Translations under genes and position numbers: made by a program
The notes under the pieces: model-generated
What the model was told of the DNA's origin: nothing
The model's input: only the letters and a program-made list of their open reading frames with translations
The model's database searches: none
Shown here: positions 34,593 through 46,338 of the stretch, in pieces
Layout: every line of letters begins with the position of its first letter
Numbering within the stretch: position 1 is the stretch's first letter
Source: Kondoa malvinella
Lineage: Eukaryota; Basidiomycota; Agaricostilbomycetes; Agaricostilbales; Kondoaceae
Assembly: GCA_039545315.1 (NCBI GenBank)
Contig: BCIM01000006.1
Span: 558,001-622,000, forward strand
Length of the DNA stretch: 64,000 bases
Reading direction: 5' to 3'

Positions 34593-35870
34593 CTACGAGC
34601 GCACAAACGTTCTCCCACTATGCGCGATCATCGAGTCAGCCAAACCAAACAGAGCGACACCGATTGATGAAACGCACGTAGCCGTCTTTCGCTCCTTTTC
34701 TTGATTCTCCGGTTTAGCTCTGTTGAGCACCTTTAAGAATTCCGCTACTCTGTGCCTCATCCTGCTTTGCATGTAGGCCTGTTCAATCAGTAAGCCCTCC
34801 ATATAAGCTTGATGCCTATACGAGAAGCATGAATCGAACCTTTGAACATTTGATATGGTAGTGTAGGTAATCCCTAAAGAGCATGATGCGGGAGATGGTT
34901 TGCCATTTCCGATCTGGGTTGTTAAAGTGTCGAGGGAAGAGGACGAAAGTGACATAGCCCATGTTTTCCGCTGTTCGGGAACCAACTATATCAGCTAGAA
35001 GCTGATAATAAGACGGCCAGACGAACTAGTAGCCAACTCCCTACTGATTTCCTTCAATTCCAAAGGAGGTTCACGTAAAGAATACAAGACTTGAGGGGCG
35101 GCTTGGATGGCTGGTAGTTTTCTGGCGTCGGCAAATTCTTGCATAAACACTTTGCCAAAGATCCGGTCTGTTTCTTCCTTGAAGATTGTGCTGAAAATGG
35201 CCGTAACTCGATCTACGCCTGGGCAGAGGTAGATTGCTTCTTCTGGTCTGTCCACAGCCATCATTGGCATTACTAGAGTGTCAAGCGATGAGAGTGTACC
35301 TATAGTGGATAGACATTATCTTTGTCAGAGGTGAAGAAGTGCCAGCTTCAGGTGGGTTAGCTTCGAGTTGTTTCTGATAATCGAAAGCTCTTTCAAAAGG
35401 AGCAGCCATGGCGTTCCTCTTCATCAATGAGCATGACTTGATTAAAGCAGCTCGGTCTTCAGGTGAAGCGGGTAAAGCGTCAATTTGGAATTGAAGCGAG
35501 ATTGAATAGTCTGCTTCAGTTTCTGTAATGTAGTCGCCATATTCACGCTTCATGACTTCTTCTGCGCCGTATTGGACCTGACAACAGACCGCGTAAGCCC
35601 CACAGCTGACCAGTAATGGCACTCGACCGACCAGTTCACGCCAACATGGTATTTCCATCGACAAGAGGATTGTCGTCTTTTTGGAAGGCGTGGATAAATG
35701 ATACTTGACACCGTCAAAGTCTACGAATTGCTGATCTAGCGACGAAGGCTTCTGAAACTTGTCGGTCAACACGTCTGTGAAGCGGGTCTCCGTCAGCTAC
35801 TGCGCCGCCCTGCCACTGGGCCCTCCTGCTTGCCTTGTATAACTACATTGTGATCTTCTAGTTGAATCAT
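34593..35870 (-). CDS. ARPC2: Arp2/3 complex 34-kDa subunit ARPC2 (Arc35-like)
   Basis: Core subunit of the Arp2/3 actin-branching complex. The first exon, [12 protein letters not shown], joins across a GC-AG intron to [20 protein letters not shown]. Then come [82 protein letters not shown] and [18 protein letters not shown]. The C-terminal long helix is [20 protein letters not shown], and the last residues are TATGRTFVRS. Every conserved block of the family is present. Its start lies only 94 bp from the divergent start of the next gene. Confidence 0.93.
35775..35833 (-). other. GC-AG intron in ARPC2
   Basis: The exon ends at ...GTTATACAAG and the intron begins GCAAGC; the acceptor is CTTCACAG. 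Removing 59 nt makes the codon GAC and joins NVVIQ to DVLTDKF, the conserved ARPC2 N-terminus. There is no GT alternative close by. Confidence 0.78.
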
Positions 35871-35964
35871 GTTGCAGAAGAGGTGGATGGACGAGCGAAG
35901 ACAACCTGACACTCGACTTGCGCGAATAGGTGTTGGCTCAGAACAGCCAGGGCAGTCATACAAG
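35871..35964. promoter_or_regulatory. 94-bp bidirectional promoter, ARPC2 / binding-protein-like gene
   Basis: Only 94 bp lie between two divergent start codons, so the core promoters and both 5' UTRs must overlap or be very short. The next gene carries an unusually long first intron (258 nt), which could hold further control elements. Confidence 0.5.
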
Positions 35965-37673
35965 ATGGTAAAGCTCAAGATCGGTTACGGTAAGCTTCTC
36001 ATTCCTCTATTCCTTCTCCGTCTCTGCTGCGGTGCTGTTGTCTTATCTTCTCGCGTGCACTCTCGTCATACACTTGCTACCTTTCTTCCTCTCTCTGAAG
36101 ATGAAGGCTTGCCCCTACTTGTATACGCACCTGTTCCTATCGCATCTCTGCCTCTGCAAAGCTGCGCTCGAGCGGCATGTCGCATCTGTATCTCTACCGA
36201 CTCTTCGAAACACTGTTTGAAAGAGCACTATCTCATTCATACATCAGTCCCAGAGCACTTCTCCTCGCCCCTACTCCAGCTAGCCAATGCCGATTCAAGC
36301 TTTGAGCTGGTCTCACAACCGTGCGTTTGCTTCCCTTCCTTTGAATTGACTTGAACCGCGCGCACAGGAGCGGAACGGGTCAAATGACCGCCTCGTTGAA
36401 GGATGGGACTATCGATGTGGCTATTGCGTTGACGGAGAGTTTGATCGCTGGGATAGCTAGTATGTCACTTCCACCCGACTGATCAAGCTGATGATGGGAT
36501 AGAGGGCGCGACGCACTATAATCTGGTACGCTCTTTCGGTTGTATGCCAAGAAGAAGAAAGCTGAATGGAAAATAGGTAGGACTATACGTCGATACACCT
36601 TTGACCTGGGCAGCTATTACCGGTCAGTACCAACGCTGCTTTACGAGTCGTTCGTACTGAGGCAATTTATGGTCGACAGGCAAAGACTCGCGCTATCAAA
36701 GTATAGATGATTTGCGAGGTGAGAAGATTGGGATCTCGCGGATTGGCAGGTATGCACTTGAGGTCTATTGTCTCGATCAGTGATAGATCTGCGGTGTTAC
36801 CAGTGGCTCGCAAGTCAGTGAGTTACACAATACCTTCAGGTGACTGGGCTGGTATTAATTTCTGATCACAGTGGCTTCCGTCATGGCGCTTCAGAATGGA
36901 TGGTTCAAGAATGGGGATTCGAAAGAGTTGGAAGAGCTCGATTTCCAGGGTACGTGCTGGGACTGATGTGCTTCCTTTGAGCTTATTGCATCCTTCGCGC
37001 CATATAGTGAATGATAATTTCAAGGTATAGACAGTTGTGTTGTCAAAAGTGATGCACGCTGACACTTCAATTAGAACCTCAGAGAGAGCGTCAACGACGG
37101 AAGTACAGCAGTCTTCATCTGGGAATGGTCAGTCTCATCCCTTCCGCTTCCGCTTCCTCAGGTGAAAGTGTTATGCTAGGTTCACCACCAAACCATACAA
37201 AGATTCCGCAGAGGTGCGATTCATTGGTTCGGTAGTGACACCTTGGCCTAGCTGGATGGTGGCTGCGAGACCTGATGTGGACGCTGAAGCGCTAACTACC
37301 TTCTTGGATGAGTTGTCTGGAAGCGTGAGGAAGTTCAATGACAGTAATGCAAGAAGCGGGTCTAGCATAGTTTGTCCTCCTCTATTGCTGTACTCAGGGT
37401 TCTAATGATGGGTTGCAGGACTTTGTTGAAAAGACATTCGGTCTTGTGAGTCTGCCGCTTCTTCAGAGTTATGGAGCTCATTCTATGTAGGATCGAACGG
37501 ACGTGCAATCCTGGCTCGCCACGGTTGGCTACCCGGATGATATAAGGCAAGTCGACAGCAAGATGGTCATGAAAGTGCTGGAGACTTTGGAGACTGCTGG
37601 TGTAGTCAAGAAGCCTGAAGAGGGATGGAAGCTTGATCAATTCGTGAGGAACGATGTCGCAAAAGTTGTGTGA
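35965..37673 (+). CDS. Periplasmic-binding-protein-like (type 2, Ca3427/NMT1-like) protein
   Basis: The protein begins MVKLKIGYVPEHFSSPLLQL; the GYVPEHFSSP strand and helix start is typical of type-2 solute-binding folds. Next are KDGTIDVAIALTESLIAGIA, TPLTWAITGKDSRYQSIDDL, GEKIGISRIGSGSQVMASVM and EDFQVNDNFKNLRESV-like ligand-lobe segments. GSTAVFIWEWFTTKP and VRFIGSVVTPWPSWMVAARP follow. No signal peptide or membrane segment is seen, so it is probably cytosolic, as for the fungal Ca3427-type group. The first intron is 35990-36247 (258 nt), far longer than others in the window, and the rest are about 50-60 nt. The ligand is unknown; a link to thiamine-precursor NMT1/THI5 enzymes is only structural. 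Confidence 0.7.
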
Positions 37674-37738
37674 CCTGTCCGTAGTGTCCAATTGTCAAAT
37701 GCATGATCGGATTCGGAGTGTTGTTGAACCGAACCGCC

Positions 37739-39347
37739 ATGAGCGAATTATTGACGTTCGACCCTACAGAGCATCCTGTGAGCTTCTACAAACAACTGAA
37801 CGGTATCTTAGCTGAACGCGAGAACAACAGCACAGGAGATGGAATCCGCTCCAGCGAAACTGGGTCCTGTGCAGCCCTCATCGGACAAAGCGACCTTGGC
37901 AAGGACAAGAGGAATCTCCTTCGACTGCTACTCTGCCTGAATATGATCCCAAGTGGTCCGTGTGACTTGATATACTTCGAGCACGAGGTTGAATAGGTTG
38001 TAGCTATTTATGTCCGGGCAATTCCAGAAGCAATGGCGGATCCAACGAGGCCTACGACAGCACTTATATCTTCGAGGTACGGCTCGTATCTCTCGGAGCT
38101 GGTCACTCCTGATGCGAATGACAGAACGACTTTGCAGCGGTCAAGACGGATGAGGTAGATCCAGCCAGTTTGATTGTAGAAGGAGCAGGTGAGCGCACAG
38201 AAAATCTCTCCGATGCAAGCTGATGGCTACCAGCTGACCAACCATTGGATGCCCACATCTTTCGAGCTGAACCGACTCGAGGGAAATGCCATGTCATCTG
38301 TTTCAATCCGAAGCACTCCCTCACTTGTGCGTGCTCAAAATCGGTTGTACCACCATGTGCTGAATCTATGACAGTGGCAGAATTGTCTGCTGAACAGATA
38401 CGGCCTATAATCAAAGCATGGTGAGCCATCAGTCGAGGCATCCGCTTGTTCAACCCGTACTTACACTTGCTTACACCTCTGAAGGCAACACCTATACTCC
38501 ACCGTCTCTTCGGAAAATCCATGGATTCAGTACACTCAGCTCTTCGAAAACAAAGGCGCAGCTATGGGCTGTTCTAACCCGCATCCACACGGGCAAAGCT
38601 GGTCGCTATCTTACGTTCCTACAATAGCTCGCACACAGCTGGACTCGCTACATGAATTTTCCAAGCTATCAGTCCCCTCAGACTCGGCAGCACCTCTGCT
38701 CGACAATGGGAAACCTTCTTTGCTACTCAACTATGCACATTCGGAACTTCAACCTTCCCCATCACCACGAGTCATCTTCTCAACAGATCACTTTGTAGCG
38801 CTTGTGCCATACTGGGCACTTTGGCCATTCGAAGTGATGGTCCTGCCGTACAAGAGGCAGATCGCGAGCGTGATTGACCTAACGGAGGAAGAGTCGGTTG
38901 ATCTAGCAGAGACGCTTAGGAGAGTCACATGTCGCCTAGACAATGTCTTTCAGACTAGCTTTCGTCAGTCGCTTCTCTCTCTGACTTCATGGTGTTTGAT
39001 CCATGTTGCAGCATACTCGATGGGCATATACCAAGCTCCGTCTGCCAAGAAGACAGAGGACAGGACTGTCGCTCAACTGTACTTCTCCTTCTACCCGCCG
39101 CTTCTGCGGAGTGCGACCGTCCGGAAATTCTTGGTCGGGTAAGTTTCTGGTCTTTCGTCTGACTATCGCAAGCTGATGAAAGAACGTTCTTATAGCTTTG
39201 AGCTCTTTGCAGAAGCGTACGTATGCAATAGCTCTGCTGGTCTTAGACTGATGTTATCCTAGACAACGGGATTTGACGCCGGAACAAGGAGCTGCCAAGA
39301 TCAAGGCGCAGCCTGAGGTACACTACAAGCACAAAGTAGATCAATGA
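37739..39347 (+). CDS. GAL7: Galactose-1-phosphate uridylyltransferase (Leloir pathway)
   Basis: Transfers UMP from UDP-glucose to galactose-1-phosphate. The start is [13 protein letters not shown], joined by an intron to [21 protein letters not shown] zinc-site [12 protein letters not shown] and [17 protein letters not shown] follow. The catalytic site is [19 protein letters not shown], with the nucleophilic His in HPHGQ. Later blocks are [16 protein letters not shown] and [36 protein letters not shown] and [18 protein letters not shown] come before the end, HYKHKVDQ. The gene starts only 65 bp after the preceding stop on the same strand. Confidence 0.93.
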
Positions 39348-39779
39348 TGACGCTCGCCTTGACCTGCGATGCTCTGAGTCATAGCTGGATTGATGCTTCG
39401 ACTTTCATTATATTGAACATGAACAAAGGGAGCCAGACAATGACATGAGACCAATGAAGGTCGTTGAGCTCAGGAGCGACGTGCAATACCTCGTTATTTT
39501 GTGCATTCCTGTACTGAGGACCAAACAACCGCTATCAGAAAATGGACCGATTTGGAGTAAAATGCGTCTCACCTTGCCTATAATGGCCGGTCCCACAGTT
39601 AAATTGCCCGATACGTCATCTTCCTCTGTCACTTGTATCGTTCATATAGGCAAAAGCTGAAGCGGAGGAAACGCGATCAGGGTACTAGCCGATTTGTTGT
39701 CAGATACGACTCAGCTTACCTATAAAGGCAGAACCAGTACCAAATTCCCTGTAGATTCCCCTTTCCCTATTCGAAGCGG
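39348..39779. other. Convergent intergenic region
   Basis: This 432-bp gap lies between the GALT stop and the stop of an unrecognised minus-strand gene. Overlapping small open frames on both strands (about 39408-39660) have no motif. No gene is supported. Confidence 0.45.
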
Positions 39780-40641
39780 TTAGAAATAGCAAAACACCCT
39801 CGCTTTCAGCCAATCCTGAACGCCTTCGGTCAAAGTCGTTTGCTGCCGACTGATCAATTCCGTCTCCTGCTTCGCAAACAACAGAGCCAAAGGAGTCACT
39901 ATAGCATTATTGATTGTCGTTAAGATGAAAGCTGCTTCGTTTATCTGACTCGTAGGCGTCGATTGGATTTGAGTCGAGAAAGAGCAAAGAGAAGTAACAA
40001 TGATGAGCATATCGCGGAAGCAGGCTGTTGTATTGAATCTGAAGGAAGCCCATCGAAGGTAATCGGTCTCTTCGCTTGTCCTTACGGCTTGAAGTCGCAT
40101 GTCAGATGAACATTGCTTTGGTTAAGCGGCACTAACCTTGGACATCCGAAGCTGCAATTTTCGCTTCATATAGTACGACTACTACAGGCTGGAATAGCTG
40201 GTGGCTTCGACTCTACAATAAAAAAAAGTCAGCACAGATGCAGACTTTCGACTTTGGCCTACTCACCAGTGATTTGGACTCCATTGGATCTTTGTCAGCT
40301 GCTGGAGCAGTAGCTGAGCCCGCAAGCATACTCTCTTCCACAGCTGCCTGGCACCTTATCAACGCGTGACCAAAATAAGCGTGCGTTTGGCTCACTGCAG
40401 TACTTTGTCCATTGAGGTAGTATACCAGCAAATCAAGCGAGCCTTTGATGCTTATGCCATTGTAATCCAGAGAAGTCCAGTGAGGTACACAGTGGTCCAG
40501 CAATTGCAAAACCACAGGTAGGCCGTTCTTTGCGCTTGACGGAGCGCGCTGCGTCGATCTCCTGCCGCTGTAGGGGCCAAGATAGGCTGCTCCTCGCCCA
40601 TTCGCGGCTCTTCGACGTTGACAAGCGACGGTCATGCACAT
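39780..40641 (-). CDS. Hypothetical protein, structure partly resolved
   Basis: I do not recognise this gene. The 3' part is well supported. An open exon ending PMESKSL has a perfect GTGAGT donor and a TTGTAG acceptor. It joins to SRSHQLFQPVVVVLYEAK, then through another intron to AVRTSEETDYLRWASFRF. The end is QDWLKARVFCYF at a TAA at 39780. The middle contains PVVLQLLDHCVPHWTSL and GSLDLLVYYLNGQSTAV, helix-like and moderately hydrophobic, with no clear transmembrane segment. The start at the ATG at 40641 is tentative. A second open frame (40430-40600) on the same strand encodes TAYLWFCNCWTTVYLTGLLW, so the 5' exon may use a different frame. Confidence 0.45.
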
Positions 40642-41206
40642 GCGCCTGCTGGGTGTGCGCTCGTGGGAGGAGTCTCTGCGTCATTACCTTGCCCGCTACT
40701 CGATACAAGAAAGGGCATAACGAGGCCACGTTCTTCTCTCTTTATGGCTTGCTAGGTACCGAGCTTCCTGAACCTGCTTTCCTGCCCCTCCAAAACTTCT
40801 TTCGTACGCGGTGTCCAATGCAAGCGATCCGAATTTTAGTGCCTGCCATGCAGCTGGTGGTCTGTTCCTCTCCGTCTCCGATGCTACTACTTGGTCAAAC
40901 TACCTGATCGATCTCACCTCTCCGACTGCCCAAGCTCGAAGCAAACCTTTGGTGTCGCCATTGCAACTGGGAGTGCTAATGTCGCCTCATAACAAGCAAC
41001 ACATCTTCTTTTGCTTTCCTCCGAATGCCGACGCTCTCAAAGATATCAACTATACAGCTTCGGGATACTGCTGCGCATCGAACAGTACAAGTATCAAGAT
41101 CACCTCCTGTACGAGCATACTGCCAAATAAATCATAGCGAGAGCAAAGGAGAGCGAGCTGGTACATCCTTGGCAGAAAGGCTTTGAACCAAAGCTTTTCC
41201 TTTGCC
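40642..41206. other. Unresolved region with conflicting open frames
   Basis: Both strands carry protein-like stretches here. On the plus strand (about 40811-41137) there is HAAGGLFLSVSDATTW. On the minus strand (about 40700-40860) there is LALDTAYERSFGG. Neither could be tied into a full gene with convincing splice sites, although a 5' exon of one of the neighbouring unknown genes may lie here. Confidence 0.3.
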
Positions 41207-41525
41207 ATGTCAGCGCGCCTCAAATTGAGATCTGGTCAGTCCTCTATCGACTAATCTGTCCAACCCTGATTAGACTCTATAGCTGTCACTACATCGCCTT
41301 GATACTGCTTGGATCAGATCATTTGCAGCTCAAGCTCGATATTTGACTACGGCAGACGGCAGATCGCTAGACATGCAGAATAGGGCCATCGGTCCTGGTG
41401 TGAATGGGAAGCTTGTTTACGAGAAAGAAGGGAACAAGATGGTCGGGTTCAAGTGCACGCCTGATTTGGTGGATGTACCGGTGAGTATGCGCAAGTGCTT
41501 GAAGGAGAGGTCGAAATATAAATAG
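41207..41525 (+). CDS. Hypothetical small protein, possibly mitochondrial
   Basis: An ATG in good context (GCCATGTC) gives MSARLKLRS. It joins across a proposed 95-nt intron (acceptor TTTGCAG at 41328) to AQARYLTTADGRSLDMQNRA, then VNGKLVYEKEGNKMVGFKC and TPDLVDVP. The Arg-rich, acid-free start resembles a mitochondrial presequence. The 3' end is uncertain: the frame runs to KERSKYK at 41525, but a canonical GTGAGT donor after DVP could instead lead to a further exon. About 75 residues. No family recognised. Confidence 0.33.
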
Positions 41526-42254
41526 CATGCTGTATTTATGGGCTGCATACAGCACGTAGATGACAGGAGACTGGCCAAATGACACTGTGCATACACTCAC
41601 TTATGCTAGATGTAAGAGAGACAAGGAGTTGAGGGCGATGTGATATTTTTGCAACAGTGTGTGATAGACATTTCACAGATTCACTTCTCGCCCAAAAAAA
41701 ACAAGTTGAGACAAGTCCTCCGAAGAGAATTGTCTCGTTCAAAATATTAGGCGACGCTACCCCCCAGAGGAGAGCAGCCTCTACAAGCCACGACCTGAAG
41801 AGCCGAAGCGCGTCGCTGTGCAATGGATGCGGCTTGTAGAGGACATCCACGATGCTTGAGCGCTCGATGCCATCACAAGGTAAGTATGAGAAAGCAGACC
41901 GCTCCGTATCCCATGAAAAGACATGAGCTGAGCTTTCTTTCTGAGCTTGTGGGTTGCGCTTCTTATTTTTCTCGAGTCGGCGTCTTGTCCGAGGTGACTT
42001 TACAACGTCCGCAAGTCGCCTCTGCGAAGAGTGCAAGATAGTGATCGCATGTATACCAAATGCAAGTGTTCAAAGAGCACAGGACGCGCTTGACACAGCA
42101 TGACTCGAATGGACTTGCAGCGCCCTCTTGAGATATTTGTTGATCAGAGTCACCTTGACGACGGCCATCCATCAGTGTACTTGCGACTCGACTCTTCAGC
42201 AGGGCAGACATCATTCAGTCCTTGAGATACCTTGTGCAACGATCGTATACCAGA
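41526..42254. other. Intergenic region upstream of leucyl-tRNA synthetase
   Basis: This 729-bp stretch probably includes the LeuRS promoter and 5' leader. A minus-strand open frame of about 166 codons (roughly 41536-42036) has a non-ATG start and no recognisable domain, and is considered chance. Confidence 0.4.
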
Positions 42255-45200
42255 ATGGCCGCAACCTCAGCTGCTGCTCGAGCAGTCGCAGAGAAGCAAG
42301 CGCAAGAGACCATGGCTTTGCAAAATGTGAGGCGCTGGTCATAGTGTAGCTATTGGAAGTCAATATTGAGCTGCCTGCACGGATAGACTATCAAGAGGGA
42401 CCGACTTATAGAAATTGAGAAGAAAATGCAAGCCAAATGGGCAAACGTGAGCTGACACCTGACGGGCCAACAGGGTACTGATGTGCTAGACGTCGCCCAG
42501 GACAAGATCTTTGAAGCCAATGCACCAGCCAGCGAAGGTATGACAGCCTCGTCGAATCGAGTCCGATCCAAGAACTAACAATGTGAAATAGATGCTTCAC
42601 TTGTCAACCTTTCGGAAGCAGAGATGCGCGCAAAGTATCCCAAGTGGTTTGGCACGTAAGCTACATCTTTGTCGTGCAGTATCTTCAACTCATAATCTGC
42701 AAGTTCACCTTATGCCTATATGAACGGATCTCTACATCTGGGTCACGCCTTTACCATCTCCAAGATTGAATTTGCAGCTGGTGTCGAGTGTGTCCATCTA
42801 ATGCGGCTGTAATCAAGAGCTCATGGGTGTTACAGACGAATGATGGGCAAACGAGTGCTAGTACCGATCGGCTTTCACTGCACAGGCATGCCTATCAAGG
42901 TAAAGAGACTAGTTAATTACCACTTCTGTACTGACAGATGTACAGGCCGCCTCTGACAAACTCATACGCGAAATGGAACGCTTTGGCAAAGATTTCGAAA
43001 ACTACAACGAAGAAGAGGCGACGAGCGCTAGCATACCTGTTGGTCCGCCTCCAGCCAGTACTTCAGACGCTACTGCTCCATCTACCTCAGCAACTACCTC
43101 AAACGTCGACAAAGCGAAAAAGGGCAAGCTCAATGCGAAATCCACTGGTCTTACCTATCAATTCCAGATCATGGAGTCCATTGGCGTACCGCGATCAGAG
43201 ATTAAAAAGTTTGCTGATCCTCTCTATTGGCTCAAATACTTTCCACCCATAGCTCAACAAGATCTGAAAGCTTTCGGAGCCAAAGTCGATTGGCGCAGAT
43301 CTTTTCTTACGACAGATGCGAACCCTTACTATGATGCTTTCGTGCGTTGGCAAGTCAATAAACTACATAAGCTCGGTTACATCAAGTTTGGTGAACGGTA
43401 TACTATCTATTCGCCTAAAGATGGTCAGCCTTGTATGGACCATGATCGGAGTAGTGGTGAAGGTGTTGGTCCGCAAGAGTACACGGGCATAAAGATGAAA
43501 GTGCTTGAATGGAGTGAACAGGCGAATGCAGAGATCGGTCAAGCGATTGGCGGGAAGCAGGTCTTCCTCGTTGCTGCTACTCTTCGGCCGGAGACTATGT
43601 GCGTATGCTCCTCTCGTGTGTGAGCTGCCACTGAAATTTCTGTCAGGTATGGTCAAACAAATTGTTTCGTCGGTAACACCATCAACTACGGCCTCTATCT
43701 CGCAAAAGGCGAAAATCAAGTCTATCTCTGTACTGAAAGATCAGCACGCAACATGGCGTACCAAGGTCTCCTTAGGAACAGAGATCAAGTCGAAAAGATT
43801 GCCGAACTCAAAGGCAAAGCTATCGTTGGTGCGAAAATCCGGGCACCAAACAGTCTAGCACCAAATAGTGAAGTCTACGTCTTGCCTATGGAAGGTGTCC
43901 TGGCGACAAAAGGTACCGGCGTGGTCACCTCTGTTCCTTCTGACTCGCCGGACGACTACGCAACTCTTGTTGATCTGCGCAAAAAGGCTGAATACTATGG
44001 CATTGACCCAAAATGGGCTGCGATCGACCCTATCCCAGTCCTCAAGACACCTACCTATGGTGATCTTACTGCACCAGCCCTTTGCAAACAGTTCAAGATC
44101 AATTCGCAGAAAGATACCAAACAACTAGCCGAAGCAAAGGAGATTGCTTACAAAGAAGGTTTCTATGGCGGTGTTATGGTCGCTGGTGACTTCAAAGGTC
44201 AGAAAGTGGAGGAGGTCAAGAACAAAGTCCGAGACCAGATGATACAAGCTGGAAATGCTTTCATTTACTCTGAGCCGGAAGGTGCAGTTATGAGTCGAAG
44301 TGCGGACGAGTGTGTGGTTGCGCTGTGTGATCAGTGGTATATGGCCTATGGTGAAGAGGTCTGGAAAAAGCAGGCGAGAAAGTAAGCATCTTTCTCTTTT
44401 CCAGCTTTTCTAGCAACTGACGTCTTTTCAGACTGCTAGCCAACATGAAGATCACCAGTCAAGAGACTCGTAATGCTTTCGAAGGTACACTGAATTGGAT
44501 GCACGAATGGGCTTGCGCGAGAAGTTACGGTCTCGGTACGAAACTGCCTTGGGATCCACAATTCTTGGTCGAGAGTCTCAGTGATTCGACCATCTACATG
44601 TCGTACTACACGATAGCGCATCTTCTTCATGGTGAGTGAAGATCCTTTGCTCGTGGACATCGCTTACAATGATGACCGCAGCTGACATCGAAGGCAAGAC
44701 ACCTGGCTCTCTCGGCATCAAGCCAGAACAGATGACAGATGAAGTCTGGGACCATATTCTGAGCGATGGACCATTCCCAGAGTCATCGCCGATCTCGCAA
44801 GATCAGTCCGAATCGCTTCTCAAAGAGTTCAAGTACTGGTACCCGATGGACCTGCGTTCCTCTGGCAAGGATCTCATCAACAATCATCTCACAATGTGCA
44901 TCTATGTCCATGCTGCTCTGTTCCCCGAAGCGCAGTGGCCGCAAGGTATGCGTGCAAACGGTCACTTGCTCCTCAACGGAAAGAAGATGTAAGTCATACT
45001 TGCCTTGATGACTAGGAGACTGAATCTCCATGATAGGGCAAAGTCAACGGGTAACTCTCTCACTCTTGCAGACTCTGTGCGCAAGTTCGGAGCGGATGCT
45101 AGTCGCGTTGCTCTCGCCGATGCTGGTGATGGCATGGAAGATGCAAACTTCGAAGAGTACACTGCCAACGCCAGTATCCTTCGCTTGTATACTCTGATTG

Positions 45201-46338
45201 ACTGGTCAGAGGTGAGTACCACCCACGCTCAGTCGAGACTCTTCTGACCTAAATATTAGGAGCAAATGCGAAATCAATCGTCTCTGCGCACTGGCGAATA
45301 CAATGCATACGATACCATCTTTGAAAATGAGATCAAGCTTTGCATCGAAAAGTCAACAGACCTTTATGCAAAGTCGGTCGATACTGTACGAGGCAATGAG
45401 CTCAGGCTGACTGGTTCAAATATAGCGCTATGTACAAGGATGCTCTCAAGGTTAGTCCGGATCTTTCTAAATGTTCGATGTTGCTTATCGCCATGATAGT
45501 ATGCTCTTTACGAACTTCTGAACGCTCGTGACTGGTACCGTGATGCTACCAAATCGCTATCAAACAACAGTATGCCAGAACCAAGCATGCATCGCGATCT
45601 GGTCCTGTATTTCATCAAGATTCAGGCACTTCTCCTCAATCCCGTCGCTCCTCATACTGCCGAACATCTGTATTGTGAAGTTCTTGGCGAGAAGGAATCT
45701 GTACAGAATGCCCGCTTCCCGCAAATCGACAAGCCGACCGACCATTCCATCATCAACGCTGTAGCATACATCAGAACAACCGTCAAGGAGATAAGGGATG
45801 CAGAGCTGTCGTTGATTAAGAAGAAGGCGAAAAAGGGCAAAGGAGCCGATGTCGGCTCATACGACCCAAGTCAACCGAAAGTTCTTGATCTCTACGTTGC
45901 GAAAGATTATCCAGAATGGCAGCAACAGTGTATTGGTATCATCAAAGAAGCATACAACTCCGAGACCAAGACCATCGACCGGTCACAGCTGAAACAGCTG
46001 GTCGAGAAGGCTGGGCTGGTGAAGGATAAGAAGGTCATGCCTTTCTGCGTCAACTTCCAGGTCCGTTCCTGCTGGGTCTTCTCTAATGTATAGCTGATCT
46101 GGCCTGGCGCAGAACAACATTGACACTCTGGGCGAGGAGAATGCTTTCAACCGAGGGCTTGGATTCGACGAAGAAGGCACACTGCGGAAGATGTCGCCGT
46201 ACATACAACGGCAGCTTGGCCTGAAAGAGTTGCGGATAGCTGTCGCTGAGCAGTCTACAGGGTCAGAGCATGACAGCAAAGTAGTGGCGACAGCAGAACC
46301 GGGCAAGCCAACATTTGCGTTTACAAATCCATCATAAA
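42255..46338 (+). CDS. CDC60: Cytosolic leucyl-tRNA synthetase
   Basis: Class I synthetase charging tRNA-Leu. The start is [17 protein letters not shown]. Exons join to [20 protein letters not shown] and DKIFEANAP, the eukaryotic N-terminus. The HIGH-type motif is in [18 protein letters not shown], followed by [16 protein letters not shown]. The CP1 editing domain is present ([34 protein letters not shown]). A low-complexity Ser/Thr/Ala/Pro insert lies at about 43020-43130. [14 protein letters not shown] and [20 protein letters not shown] follow. The second signature motif is split by an intron (AAGAT|GGCAAAG) and reads KKMAKSTGN, with Ala where KMSKS has its first Ser. The anticodon-binding and C-terminal domains follow ([20 protein letters not shown]), ending FAFTNPS. 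The protein is about 1,100 residues. Confidence 0.95.

Noticed and set aside
41536..42036. About 166-codon minus-strand open frame upstream of LeuRS
   Set aside because: Its first codon is not ATG, no domain or splice context supports it, and it lies in the expected LeuRS promoter.
42420..42475. A 27-nt intron in LeuRS (GTGAGC...CCAACAG)
   Set aside because: The later acceptor GCCCAG gives a 54-nt intron and the conserved [13 protein letters not shown] sequence, so the shorter form is not needed.
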